From NCBI GenBank assembly GCA_012271265.1, contig JAAXGQ010000140.1:1-33897 (forward strand): a stretch of DNA of 33,897 nucleotides. The letters are read 5' to 3'. Made by a program: the position numbers and the translations under genes. Source of the DNA: Vicinamibacteraceae bacterium (GTDB lineage Bacteria > Acidobacteriota > Vicinamibacteria > Marinacidobacterales > Marinacidobacteraceae). The notes below the pieces were generated by a model. The model was not told the DNA's origin. It made no database searches and worked only from the letters and a program-made list of their open reading frames with translations. Below are positions 8,037-15,173 of this stretch, one piece after another (the first letter of the stretch is position 1; the number at the start of each line of letters is the position of its first letter).

Positions 8037-9248
8037 TCAGCGCGACGGTCCGCCTCGGAGGTCCCGACTCTCCAGAAGAAGGTCGAGCTTGGCGCGCGCC
8101 GAAATGAAGTTGGGGTCGATGCGGATCGCTTTCTGGTACTCCTCCATCGCCTTCTCCTCGTCTCCCAGCTTCAGGAGCGTTTCCCCGAGGAAAAACCGCG
8201 CGTCGGCCATGTCGCGTTTCTTCGAGAGGGCGCGACGGAAGAACCCGACGGCCTCGTCGTAGCGCTGCTCGTGGTAATGGAGAACGCCGAGGTGATAGTG
8301 GACGTAGGCGTTGGAGTCATCGTTGCGGGCCGCCAGCTTGAACTCCTCGATGGCCCGGTCCACGTCGCCCTGGGCGTAGTGGGCGCTCGCCAGGTTCGCG
8401 CGCGCTTCGGTGAATTCCGGCTGCAGCTCGAGGGCGAGTTCGTACTGCTCGATCGCGTCGTCGACTCGTCCCCGCCGCTTGTAGGCGACGCCGAGGTTGT
8501 TCCGGGCGCGGTTGAACGAGGGACGGATCGAGAGCGCGAGCTCGTACATCTCGATCTCGCGGGCCAGCGGGTCGAAGCCGCCTTGGTCGGCGAGGGCCTC
8601 GGCGAAGTAGCCGTAGAGGAAGCCCTGGTTGTTGTAGAAGTTCGAGATCGCCTCGAAGTCGTCGATGATCCGGGCGCCCCCGTACTCCCGTTCGGGCGTC
8701 GCGGTGAAGTCGACGAAGATGAGGTCCGGACCGTCCTTGATCCCGCCGGTGATGTGCCCGCTGTTCACGATGACCTCGGCCTCCTTGGAGACCCGTTCGA
8801 TCGTTTCCACGTCCACGTAGATCGCCTCGACGCCAACCGCCCGGGACATGCCGACGAACAGGTTCGTGTAGGCGAGGCAATTGCCGCGTCCTTCGCGGTA
8901 GACATCCTTCGCGGTCTTGTTGGACAGCCAGTCGTAGGAGATGGCGCCGCCGGTGTGGTGGCGGATGGCCCGCACGATGGCCCGCATCTTTTCCTTGTCG
9001 GTGCGCAGGTTTTCGGTCACCCGGAAGGCCAGTTCGCGGATCTCGTCGTCGATCTCGAACGGGATCTCGACCTGCGCCAGCATCTCCGGTGTGATCCGGT
9101 GGTTCAGGTCGGCACGGATCTCTTCGACCGACCAGGTGCGCTTGGGAGCGGTCCCGCACGCGGCAAGAAGGAGCGCGGGAGCCAGGAAGACCGGCAACCC
9201 GAGGCGCAGCCAATGCGGCCCGGAGCCGGGGGGTCTTGTGAAACGCAT
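8037..9248 (-). CDS. Lipoprotein with transglutaminase-like domain and TPR repeats
   Basis: The 403-residue product has a signal peptide ending in a lipobox (LLLAACG), so it is probably a lipid-anchored periplasmic or outer-membrane protein. Residues about 85-210 look like a transglutaminase-like fold with a candidate Cys-His-Asp set: Cys in GRGNCLAYTNLF, His in VNSGHI, Asp in VDFTATPE. About five TPR units follow, with signatures such as ARNNLGVAYKRRGRVDDAIEQY and ANLASAHYAQGDVDRAIEEF. Such proteins commonly scaffold envelope complexes or handle cell-wall peptides. The exact role here is not known. It ends 27 bases before the hflX start and lies in the same direction, so co-transcription is likely. 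Confidence 0.85.
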   Translation of the reverse strand: MRFTRPPGSGPHWLRLGLPVFLAPALLLAACGTAPKRTWSVEEIRADLNHRITPEMLAQVEIPFEIDDEIRELAFRVTENLRTDKEKMRAIVRAIRHHTGGAISYDWLSNKTAKDVYREGRGNCLAYTNLFVGMSRAVGVEAIYVDVETIERVSKEAEVIVNSGHITGGIKDGPDLIFVDFTATPEREYGGARIIDDFEAISNFYNNQGFLYGYFAEALADQGGFDPLAREIEMYELALSIRPSFNRARNNLGVAYKRRGRVDDAIEQYELALELQPEFTEARANLASAHYAQGDVDRAIEEFKLAARNDDSNAYVHYHLGVLHYHEQRYDEAVGFFRRALSKKRDMADARFFLGETLLKLGDEEKAMEEYQKAIRIDPNFISARAKLDLLLESRDLRGGPSR

Positions 9249-9256
9249 CGAAATCG

Positions 9257-9262
9257 AGTATA
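9257..9262 (-). promoter_or_regulatory. -10 element TATACT directly before the TPR lipoprotein
   Basis: TATACT on the minus strand ends 8 bases before ATG 9248. A weak -35-like TTTTCC lies 16 bases upstream of it. A start site about 7 bases downstream of the -10 would fall at or next to the ATG, giving a leaderless message. No Shine-Dalgarno is present, which agrees. Confidence 0.55.
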
Positions 9263-9535
9263 GCGCCGTCGCGCGGCAGGAAAATGCGGCGCCTCGCAGT
9301 CGGAATCGGAGGTGTTCCGACCCGCGCCGGGTGCGGGCTGGTTGCTCCGTTTTCGGACGCGAACCGGGAGCCTCCGCACTGCGGCGCGGACGACCCCCGA
9401 TCCGCCTCGAACGCGCCGGAAAGGGAAGAATTCGTCTGGCCCAACGACGGATCCCGTCCCCCGGTTCCCTCCCGAACGGGCGTCGTTTTCGATTCGCCTG
9501 GCCGGCGGCGCCGCCGCCCTCGAGGCGCCCAACGT

Positions 9536-9564
9536 TTGCGGGGCGGCCCAGCCAAGCGTATTCT
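9536..9564 (+). promoter_or_regulatory. Sigma70-type promoter for the GWxTD operon
   Basis: TTGCGG (9536-9541) and TATTCT (9559-9564) are separated by 17 bases, the optimal spacing. Transcription would start near 9571, leaving a leader of about 80 bases before ATG 9652. The region is AT-richer than its surroundings. Confidence 0.5.
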
Positions 9565-9651
9565 TCCGCTTCACTCTTCTCCACTGGAACATGCGGGACC
9601 GGTTCGGGGCGGCAGCCTGGCTCCATTGCCGTTCCGCCAAATGGGGGTCCC

Positions 9652-11241
9652 ATGCCTGAGCCATTCCGGGGTCGTTCCCCGTCGCCCTTCCCCTTCGCCC
9701 TGCTGGCCGTCGCGCTGGCGGTTCCGGCGCTCGCGCAGGAGAACCTGAGCCGGGGCGACCGCCGCTTCCTCGAGGAAGTCGAGCCGATCATGACCGCCCA
9801 GGAGCGGCAGATCTTCGCCGAGATCGATCGCGGTGACCGGGGCAAATTCCAGGACCTGTTCTGGGCGCGGCGGGACCCCACCCCGACGAATCGGCGCAAC
9901 GAGGCGAAGGATCAGTTCGAGAACTGGACCGAACAGGCCGACGATCAGTTCGGGAGGCGCGGACAGAGGGGTTCGCGGACGGACATGGCGCTGGTCATGC
10001 TGCTGCTCGGTCCGCCAGACAACCAGGAGCGCGTCGGGGGACGGGGCGGCGGACCTGGCGGCGCGCGGCCTCCCGCCGGCGCGACCGGCAACAACCCGCT
10101 GCAAAGCAGCGGGGGCGCACCCGGCGCGGGCGCCGGCCCCGGCGGGGGTGGCGGTGGCGGCGGCTTCGGCGGCCCCGGCGGCGGTGGCCTGAAGATGACC
10201 TACGTCCCGAATCCCACCCGGGGGCTTCCGGACGGGCTGGAGCTGGAGTTTCGGGCCACGCAGATGGGCCTCCGCCTCGTCCGGAGCGACGAGATCGAAG
10301 CTGCGCTGGAGCGCGCCCGCCAGCGACAGATCGCCTGGCCGAGCATCAACTACGCCCGGGACGAGGACGGACGCCTGCGGGACCTCGATGACCTCTTCGA
10401 TCCGAACAGTCCGGCGAAGCAGATCCTGAACGCGCTGCGGGACGGCGGCGAGCCAAGCACCGACATCGGGCTGACTCCCGACTTCCTCTTCTTCCGTTCC
10501 AACACGAACGACACCTACGTCGCCGCCGTCGTCGAGGTGGCCGGGGACACCATCGACTGGAGCGGCGACACGGCGGACGCACAGGTCTTCTACAGCGTGG
10601 AGGACGCGCTGGGAACGGTGATCGGACAGGCCGAGGAGAACGTGCAGCTCCAGCGGGGCGAGAACGGGGACGCGGTCCTGGAACTGCCGATGCAGATGCC
10701 TCCGGGCGCCTACACCCTCCGCCTCGGCCTCCGCGACACGGAGACGGACTCCCACGGCTCGATGAACCTCACCGTGGAGGCGCCCGACTACACCGGCGGT
10801 GAGCTCGTGCTCTCCTCGCTCGCCCGGTTCTCCGACGGCAGCCGGGTGGAGGACTTCACCCCGGTGCCCGGCCGGGCGCTGCTCGTGGGCGGCTTCCACT
10901 TCATCCCCAAGGTGTCGCCGGAATACGAAGCGGGCGGCGATCTGCGGGTGGTCTTCAACGCCTATGGCTACGCCTTGGACGGCGAGACAGCCGGCCTGAC
11001 GTGGCAGATCACGTTCACGAAGGACGGGGAGCAGGTCCTCCGCTACAACCCCTCCCCGTTCCAGTTGTCGTCGCCGGAACTGGCGATCGCCATCGTGGAC
11101 GTCCCCCTCGCGCGGCTGTTCCAGGACGGGCGGCGGGAGCCGTTCGAGGCCGGCTCGTACACGGCGGAAATCACCGTGCGTGACACGGTCGGCGGCGGCT
11201 CGGTGACCGAGTCCGTGACCTTCGAGGTGTCCGGCTCCTGA
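9652..11241 (+). CDS. Secreted GWxTD-domain protein with glycine-rich insertion
   Basis: The 529-residue product has a signal peptide (FALLAVALAVPALAQ, cleavage near residue 28-29). The N-terminal domain follows the GWxTD pattern known from Acidobacteriota, Gemmatimonadota and Bacteroidota: EPIMTAQERQIFAEI, FWARRDPTPTNRRNEAKDQF, then the signature region GSRTDMALVMLLLGPPD, where the usual GWxTD reads GSRTD. Residues about 126-181 are a glycine-rich, low-complexity insertion. The C-terminal half is a predicted beta-sandwich (LELPMQMPPGAYTLRLGLRD, EAGSYTAEITVRDTV). Family function is not established; it is extracytoplasmic. It heads a unit with the S41 homologue and mltG, which suggests envelope work. 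ATG 9652 is chosen because it places the signal peptide at the N-terminus. Confidence 0.82.
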   Translation: MPEPFRGRSPSPFPFALLAVALAVPALAQENLSRGDRRFLEEVEPIMTAQERQIFAEIDRGDRGKFQDLFWARRDPTPTNRRNEAKDQFENWTEQADDQFGRRGQRGSRTDMALVMLLLGPPDNQERVGGRGGGPGGARPPAGATGNNPLQSSGGAPGAGAGPGGGGGGGGFGGPGGGGLKMTYVPNPTRGLPDGLELEFRATQMGLRLVRSDEIEAALERARQRQIAWPSINYARDEDGRLRDLDDLFDPNSPAKQILNALRDGGEPSTDIGLTPDFLFFRSNTNDTYVAAVVEVAGDTIDWSGDTADAQVFYSVEDALGTVIGQAEENVQLQRGENGDAVLELPMQMPPGAYTLRLGLRDTETDSHGSMNLTVEAPDYTGGELVLSSLARFSDGSRVEDFTPVPGRALLVGGFHFIPKVSPEYEAGGDLRVVFNAYGYALDGETAGLTWQITFTKDGEQVLRYNPSPFQLSSPELAIAIVDVPLARLFQDGRREPFEAGSYTAEITVRDTVGGGSVTESVTFEVSGS

Positions 11242-11278
11242 CCCTTCTTCCGCGTTCCCTGCCCGGGAGCCACCTGCG

Positions 11279-12583
11279 ATGCCGCTGACCGGCCGCCAAT
11301 CCTTCCGGCTGCGGCTCGTCGGCGGCCTTCTTCTCGTCGCCGGCTTCACCGCCGGTTTCGTCTATCTCTCGTCGAGAATCGTCGGGGGCATCGGCTGGAG
11401 CGGCGCCGCCCGGCAAACGCGTGCCCTGCTCGCCGCCACCGGGGAACGCCTCCGTCCGAACGAGGCTGCCCAGGACTCCACCTACCAGGCGCTGGAGGTG
11501 TTCGACAGCGCCCTGGCGCTGATCCGTGAACAGCATCTCGAGCCGGTCGAGGCGCAGACGCTGATGGATGGAGCGGTCCGGGGTCTCTTCGACGCCCTGG
11601 ATCCCGATAGCGCCTTTCTGAGTCCCGCCGAAGCCGATCTCTACCGCAACCCGCTGCCCGGGCGGGTCGGCATCGGCCTCGAAAAGCGCTACTACCTCCA
11701 TGTCGACGATGTGCTTCCCGGATCCCCGGCCGCCGAGGCAGGGATCGAACGGGGCGACGCGATTACGGCGATCGACGGTCAGAGCACGCGGGATCTTCGG
11801 GTTCCCGCCGGCGAGCTGCTGCTGACGGGACGCCTCGGCTCGGGGGTGGAGCTCTCGATCCGCGGTTCCGCGGAGTCCGAATCGGAGGATGTCGTCCTGC
11901 GCCGGGTAGCGCTTCCGCCCGCGGCCGTGGAGCACGAAGCGATCGAGGAAGGCATCGGGGTGATCCGGATCCGGCGTTTCCACGAGGAAACACCCATGCA
12001 GCTCGAAGCCGCGGTGCGCGCCCTCACCGCCTTGGGCGTCGGTTCCATCGCTCTCGACGTGCGCGGGAGCCGCGGGATGACCCAGGACTGCGCCGCGGGC
12101 GCGGAGAGCGCCGGGGTCTTTCTGGACGGTGTCCGCGTCGAGACTGTCCAGCGTGGTCCGGGTGGAGATGAAGTCTCCACGCCGGTCCCACCGACCGCGG
12201 CGGAGGCGGTCTGGGACGGGCGGCTCGCGGTGGTCACCGACGGCAGCACCGTCTGTGCGGGAGAAGTGCTCGCCGCGGCGCTCGCCGAGGGCGACCGCGC
12301 CGAGATCGTGGGCGGCCGGACGGCGGGCCGCGCCGGCCAGCCGGAGTTCATCGAGGTGGACGGCGGGGGCGCCATCCTGCTGACGACCACCCATGTGCGA
12401 GCGATCGGGGGTGACGACATTCTGGGCACGGGAGTGCGGCCCACGCTGCTTCCCGACGCTCTGGAGGAGATGGGGGTTTCGATCCGCGAGCTCGGCGACG
12501 AAAACCCCGAGCTGGAGCTGGCGATCCGCGTGCTGCGTCACCAGCCCGTCGAAACGCCGCCCCCGCCGCCCGCTTCCAACTAG
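11279..12583 (+). CDS. S41 C-terminal processing peptidase homologue with substituted catalytic dyad
   Basis: The 434-residue product has an N-terminal membrane anchor (LRLVGGLLLVAGFTAGFVYL), the CTP N-terminal helices (FLSPAEADLY), a PDZ domain (about 128-210, GIGLEKRYYL, VLPGSPAAEAGIERGDAITAIDG) and an S41 core (IALDVRGSRGM near 257). CTP enzymes trim periplasmic proteins with a Ser/Lys dyad. Aligned on the conserved Glu after the nucleophile, the Ser position is C326 (STVCAGEVLAAAL) and the Lys position is R351 (GGRTAGRAGQ). Their spacing of 25 residues equals S430 to K455 in E. coli Prc. It may be inactive or chemically altered. It starts 37 bases after the GWxTD gene and ends 3 bases before mltG. 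Confidence 0.86.
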   Translation: MPLTGRQSFRLRLVGGLLLVAGFTAGFVYLSSRIVGGIGWSGAARQTRALLAATGERLRPNEAAQDSTYQALEVFDSALALIREQHLEPVEAQTLMDGAVRGLFDALDPDSAFLSPAEADLYRNPLPGRVGIGLEKRYYLHVDDVLPGSPAAEAGIERGDAITAIDGQSTRDLRVPAGELLLTGRLGSGVELSIRGSAESESEDVVLRRVALPPAAVEHEAIEEGIGVIRIRRFHEETPMQLEAAVRALTALGVGSIALDVRGSRGMTQDCAAGAESAGVFLDGVRVETVQRGPGGDEVSTPVPPTAAEAVWDGRLAVVTDGSTVCAGEVLAAALAEGDRAEIVGGRTAGRAGQPEFIEVDGGGAILLTTTHVRAIGGDDILGTGVRPTLLPDALEEMGVSIRELGDENPELELAIRVLRHQPVETPPPPPASN

Positions 12584-12586
12584 AGA

Positions 12587-13648
12587 GTGGCGGCCGGAGC
12601 GTGGCGCCGGCGCCTCATTCCGGGGCTCGCCATCCTCCTGGGCGCTGTCGGCGCCGCAGCGGGGGCCTGGCAGGTGTTCCACGTCGCTCCGCTCGAGCAG
12701 GAACTGCGAACGCCGTTCCGGGACCATGGCGGCGAGGTGATGTTCCGCGTCGGCGCCGGATCGACGGCCCGCGCGGTCGCTGAGCGACTCGAGGCCTCGG
12801 GCATCGTCGCGAGCCGCCGGGTCTTTCTCTACGGAGTGCGGGCCGCCGGAGTGGAGGCCGGGCTGCAGGCGGGCCTCTACCGGTTCGATGATCCGCTGAC
12901 GCCCGCCGAGGTCGTTCGCCGGATCGCGGACGGCGTGGTGGCCACCCTGCGGTTCACGCTCCCCGAGGGACTCGATCTGGATCAGACCGCGGATGCGCTG
13001 GCGACGCAGGAGGTCGGCGGGGCCGACCGGCTTCGGGAGGCCTTTCGCGACCCTCGCCTGACCCGCGAACTCATGGGCGATCTCGATCCGGAGGCGGAGA
13101 CGCTGGAGGGCTACCTCTTCCCGAGCACCTACCGGATCCCGCCGGAGACTTCAGCGGAAGGCGTCGCGCGCCTCCTCGCCGAGCAGTTCGCGGCACTCTG
13201 GACTCCCACGCGGCGCGCCTCGGCCGCTCAGCGCGAACGCTCGATCCGGGAGATCGCGACCCTGGCCTCGATCGTCGAAAAGGAGACCGGGGATCCGGCG
13301 GAGCGGCCCCGGGTGGCTTCCGTGTTCTGGAACCGGCTGCGCATCGGCATGCCGCTCCAGACCGATCCGACCGTGCTCTACGCCATGCGCCGCACGGGGA
13401 ACCAATCGGGCAACATCCGCCGCGCGGACCTCGAACTGGAATCGCCCTGGAACACCTACCGGGTCCGAGGCATTCCCCCCGGGCCGATTTCCTCGTTCGG
13501 CGTGGCGGCGCTCGACGCCGTCCTCGCCCCGGAGCAGACGAACTTCCTCTACTTCGTCTCCCGCAACGACGGCACCCATGTCTTCAGCCGCTCGCTGCGA
13601 GAACACAATCGCGCCGTCCGCCGCTGGCAACCCCGCATCACCCGCTGA
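12587..13648 (+). CDS. mltG: Endolytic murein transglycosylase MltG
   Basis: MltG cleaves nascent peptidoglycan strands at the outer face of the inner membrane. The 353-residue product has one N-terminal membrane segment (LIPGLAILLGAVGAAAGAW, 10-28), a LysM-like region (VGAGSTARAVAERLEASGIV, 55-74) and the YceG catalytic domain: EGYLFPSTYRI (174-184), LASIVEKETGDPAERPRVAS with the catalytic Glu at 231, and GMPLQTDPTVLYA (254-266). The NTYRVRGIPPGPISSFG motif follows as expected. The GTG start is 3 bases after the stop of the S41 homologue, so the two are tightly coupled. The repeat array begins immediately after this gene. Confidence 0.95.
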   Translation: MAAGAWRRRLIPGLAILLGAVGAAAGAWQVFHVAPLEQELRTPFRDHGGEVMFRVGAGSTARAVAERLEASGIVASRRVFLYGVRAAGVEAGLQAGLYRFDDPLTPAEVVRRIADGVVATLRFTLPEGLDLDQTADALATQEVGGADRLREAFRDPRLTRELMGDLDPEAETLEGYLFPSTYRIPPETSAEGVARLLAEQFAALWTPTRRASAAQRERSIREIATLASIVEKETGDPAERPRVASVFWNRLRIGMPLQTDPTVLYAMRRTGNQSGNIRRADLELESPWNTYRVRGIPPGPISSFGVAALDAVLAPEQTNFLYFVSRNDGTHVFSRSLREHNRAVRRWQPRITR

Positions 13649-13695
13649 CCTCCCCGGCGAGAGCGCCGGACCACCGCCCTGAGGACACCGGCCCC

Positions 13696-13848
13696 ATGGA
13701 GCGCCGGCGTCCTCGCCGGCCTGCCCCGCACCCTCCGTCCCTCAGACAGTCTCCTGCCGGCCGCGCCGCCGTGCCTGCGGACCGATGGCCGGGAGACCCA
13801 CGGACCGTGCCCGCCTCCGGCGGTGGCCGGTGAGGACACCGGCGCTCC
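13696..13848 (+). repeat. BIME-like element, copy A
   Basis: A 153-bp unit bounded by imperfect inverted repeats of about 24 bases. The left hairpin is GCCGGCG (13703-13709)-TCCT-CGCCGGC (13714-13720). The right end carries GCCGGTG-AGGA-CACCGGC. The core includes CAGACAGTCTCCTGCCGG and CCCACGGACCGTGCCCGCC. Confidence 0.9.
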
Positions 13849-13897
13849 AGAGGCGCGGTGGCCGGTGAGAGCGCCAGCCCCATGGAGCACCAGCCCC

Positions 13898-14050
13898 ATG
13901 GAGCGCCGGCGTCCTCGCCGGCCTGCCCCGCACCCTCCGTCCCTCAGACAGTCTCCTGCCGGCCGCGCCGCCGTGCCTGCGGACCGATGGCCGGGATGCC
14001 CACGGACCGTGCCCGCCTCCGGCGGTGGCCGGTGAGGACACCGGCGCTCC
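13898..14050 (+). repeat. BIME-like element, copy B
   Basis: 153 bp and nearly identical to copy A; differences include GGGATGCCC for GGGAGACCC in the core. The near-identity suggests a recent tandem duplication. Confidence 0.9.
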
Positions 14051-14099
14051 AGGCGCACGCTGGCCGGTGAGAGCGCCAGCCCCATGGAGCACCAGCCCC

Positions 14100-14214
14100 A
14101 TGGAGCGCCGGCGTCCTCGCCGGCCTGCCCCGCACCCTCCGCCTCTCAAGCAGTCTCCTGCCCACCGCGCCGCCGTACCGACGCACCGTGGGCCGGCGAG
14201 GACGCCGGCGCTCC
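14100..14214 (+). repeat. BIME-like element, copy C, internally deleted
   Basis: Same left end as copies A and B, but only 115 bp to the right end (GGCCGGCGAGGACGCCGGCG), so about 38 bases of core are missing. Two further right-end fragments follow to about 14290. Confidence 0.85.
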
Positions 14215-14341
14215 AGGCGAGCGGTGCCCGGTGAGGACACCAGCGCTCCAGAGGCGCGGTGGCCGGTGAGGACACCGGCGCTCCAGGCGAGCAGTGGCCA
14301 TGATCCGTGACCAGGGTCATCTGGTGCGCTCCCGGCGAAGG

Positions 14342-14347
14342 TAAATT
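14342..14347 (+). promoter_or_regulatory. Putative -10 element (TAAATT) before fabI
   Basis: TAAATT ends 9 bases before the GTG start of fabI in otherwise GC-rich DNA. The -35 region (TCTGGT, 16 bases upstream) is weak. The spacing predicts a leader of at most two or three bases. Confidence 0.45.
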
Positions 14348-14356
14348 CCGGTCGTT

Positions 14357-15142
14357 GTGCTGCTTTCCGGGAAACGGGGCCTGATCGTCGGCGTCGCCAA
14401 CAAGCGCTCGCTCGCCTGGGGGATCGCCCGCGCGGCGGCGCGGGAAGGCGCCCGGCTCGCCCTCAGCTACCAGAACGAACGGCTTCGTCGGAACGTGGAT
14501 CGTCTCGGCGGCGAAATCGACGGGACGTGGACCCTTCCCCTCGACGTAGCCGTCGAGGAGGAAATCGACGCAGCCGCCCGCATGGTGCGGGAGCGGTTCG
14601 GAGGACTCGATTTCCTGGTGCACGCCGTGGCCTTCGCGCTCCGGTCCGATCTGGCTGGCGACTACGTTTCGACCTCGCGGGAGGGCTTCCGGATCGCCCA
14701 CGACATTTCGGCGTACTCGCTCACCGCGCTGACCCGGCGTTGCGCGCCGATGCTGGAGGCTGACGGAGGGGGCGCCGTCGTCACCCTCAGCTACCTCGGC
14801 GGCGAACGCGCCGTCCCCCACTACAACGTGATGGGCGTCGCCAAGGCGGCCCTCGAGGCCTCGGTGCGCTATCTCGCAGCCGACCTCGGCCCTCGGGGGG
14901 TGCGGGTCAACGCGATTTCGGCCGGTCCGGCGAAGACCCTGGCCGCGTCCGGCGTTGCCGGGATCGGCTCCATGGTGAAGCACTACCGCGAGTTCGCACC
15001 GCTTCGCGCCGGAACCGATCCGATGGAGGTCGGCGACGCCGCCGTGTTCCTGCTCTCCCATCTGTCGCGCGCGGTCACCGGCGAGGTGCTGCACGCGGAC
15101 AGCGGCTTTCATGCACTCGGCGCGACGATCCCGGGGGTCTGA
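14357..15142 (+). CDS. fabI: Enoyl-[acyl-carrier-protein] reductase FabI
   Basis: FabI performs the last reduction in each round of type II fatty acid synthesis, using NADH or NADPH. The 261-residue product has the FabI-type nucleotide motif GLIVGVANKRSLAWGIA (8-24), the substrate-pocket Y146 (VTLSYLGGER) and the catalytic pair Y156 and K163 (HYNVMGVAK), with the same numbering as E. coli FabI. ISAGPAKTLAASG (187-199) is the substrate-binding loop region. GTG 14357 is the start that gives the standard N-terminus. No Shine-Dalgarno is visible, but a -10-like TAAATT sits 9 bases upstream. A LeuA-like gene follows after 31 bases. Confidence 0.96.
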   Translation: MLLSGKRGLIVGVANKRSLAWGIARAAAREGARLALSYQNERLRRNVDRLGGEIDGTWTLPLDVAVEEEIDAAARMVRERFGGLDFLVHAVAFALRSDLAGDYVSTSREGFRIAHDISAYSLTALTRRCAPMLEADGGGAVVTLSYLGGERAVPHYNVMGVAKAALEASVRYLAADLGPRGVRVNAISAGPAKTLAASGVAGIGSMVKHYREFAPLRAGTDPMEVGDAAVFLLSHLSRAVTGEVLHADSGFHALGATIPGV

Positions 15143-15161
15143 GATCCGGGACACCTTCGGC

Positions 15162-15165
15162 GGAG
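15162..15165 (+). promoter_or_regulatory. Ribosome binding site deciding the LeuA-like start
   Basis: GGAG lies 8 bases before GTG 15174. It supports this start over the in-frame ATG 15111, which overlaps the end of fabI. Confidence 0.5.
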
Positions 15166-15173
15166 ATCGCGAC

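Larger units (their letters stand above)
9249..9651. other. 403-bp divergent intergenic region
   Basis: This gap separates the TPR lipoprotein (-) from the GWxTD gene (+). It holds one candidate promoter at each end (listed separately). The middle (about 9270-9530) is ordinary GC-rich DNA with a few self-complementary GGCGGCGCC tracts, and I see no gene or RNA in it. ORFs called here lack family similarity or a start context. Confidence 0.5.
13649..14290 (+). repeat. Tandem array 1 of BIME-like repeat element (202-bp period)
   Basis: About 640 bases contain no gene. Three copies of one element start at 13696, 13898 and 14100, an exact 202-bp period. Each element opens with ATGGAGCGCCGGCGTCCTCG and closes with the inverted counterpart CACCGGCGCTCC. 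Linkers between copies hold more partial ends (GGCCGGTGAGAGCGCC, CCCCATGGAGCACC). ORFs through the array encode Arg/Pro/Ala repeats and are artefacts. The array starts within about 50 bases of the mltG stop and ends about 65 bases before fabI. Confidence 0.93.

Noticed and set aside
13649-14290. CRISPR array
   Set aside because: The units are 153 bp with inverted ends and near-identical cores. There are no short direct repeats with unique spacers and no cas genes.
13649-14290. Insertion sequence or MITE of a known DDE family
   Set aside because: No transposase gene and no evident target-site duplication. The GGAG-hairpin ends and tandem form fit REP/BIME elements better, although a MITE origin cannot be excluded.
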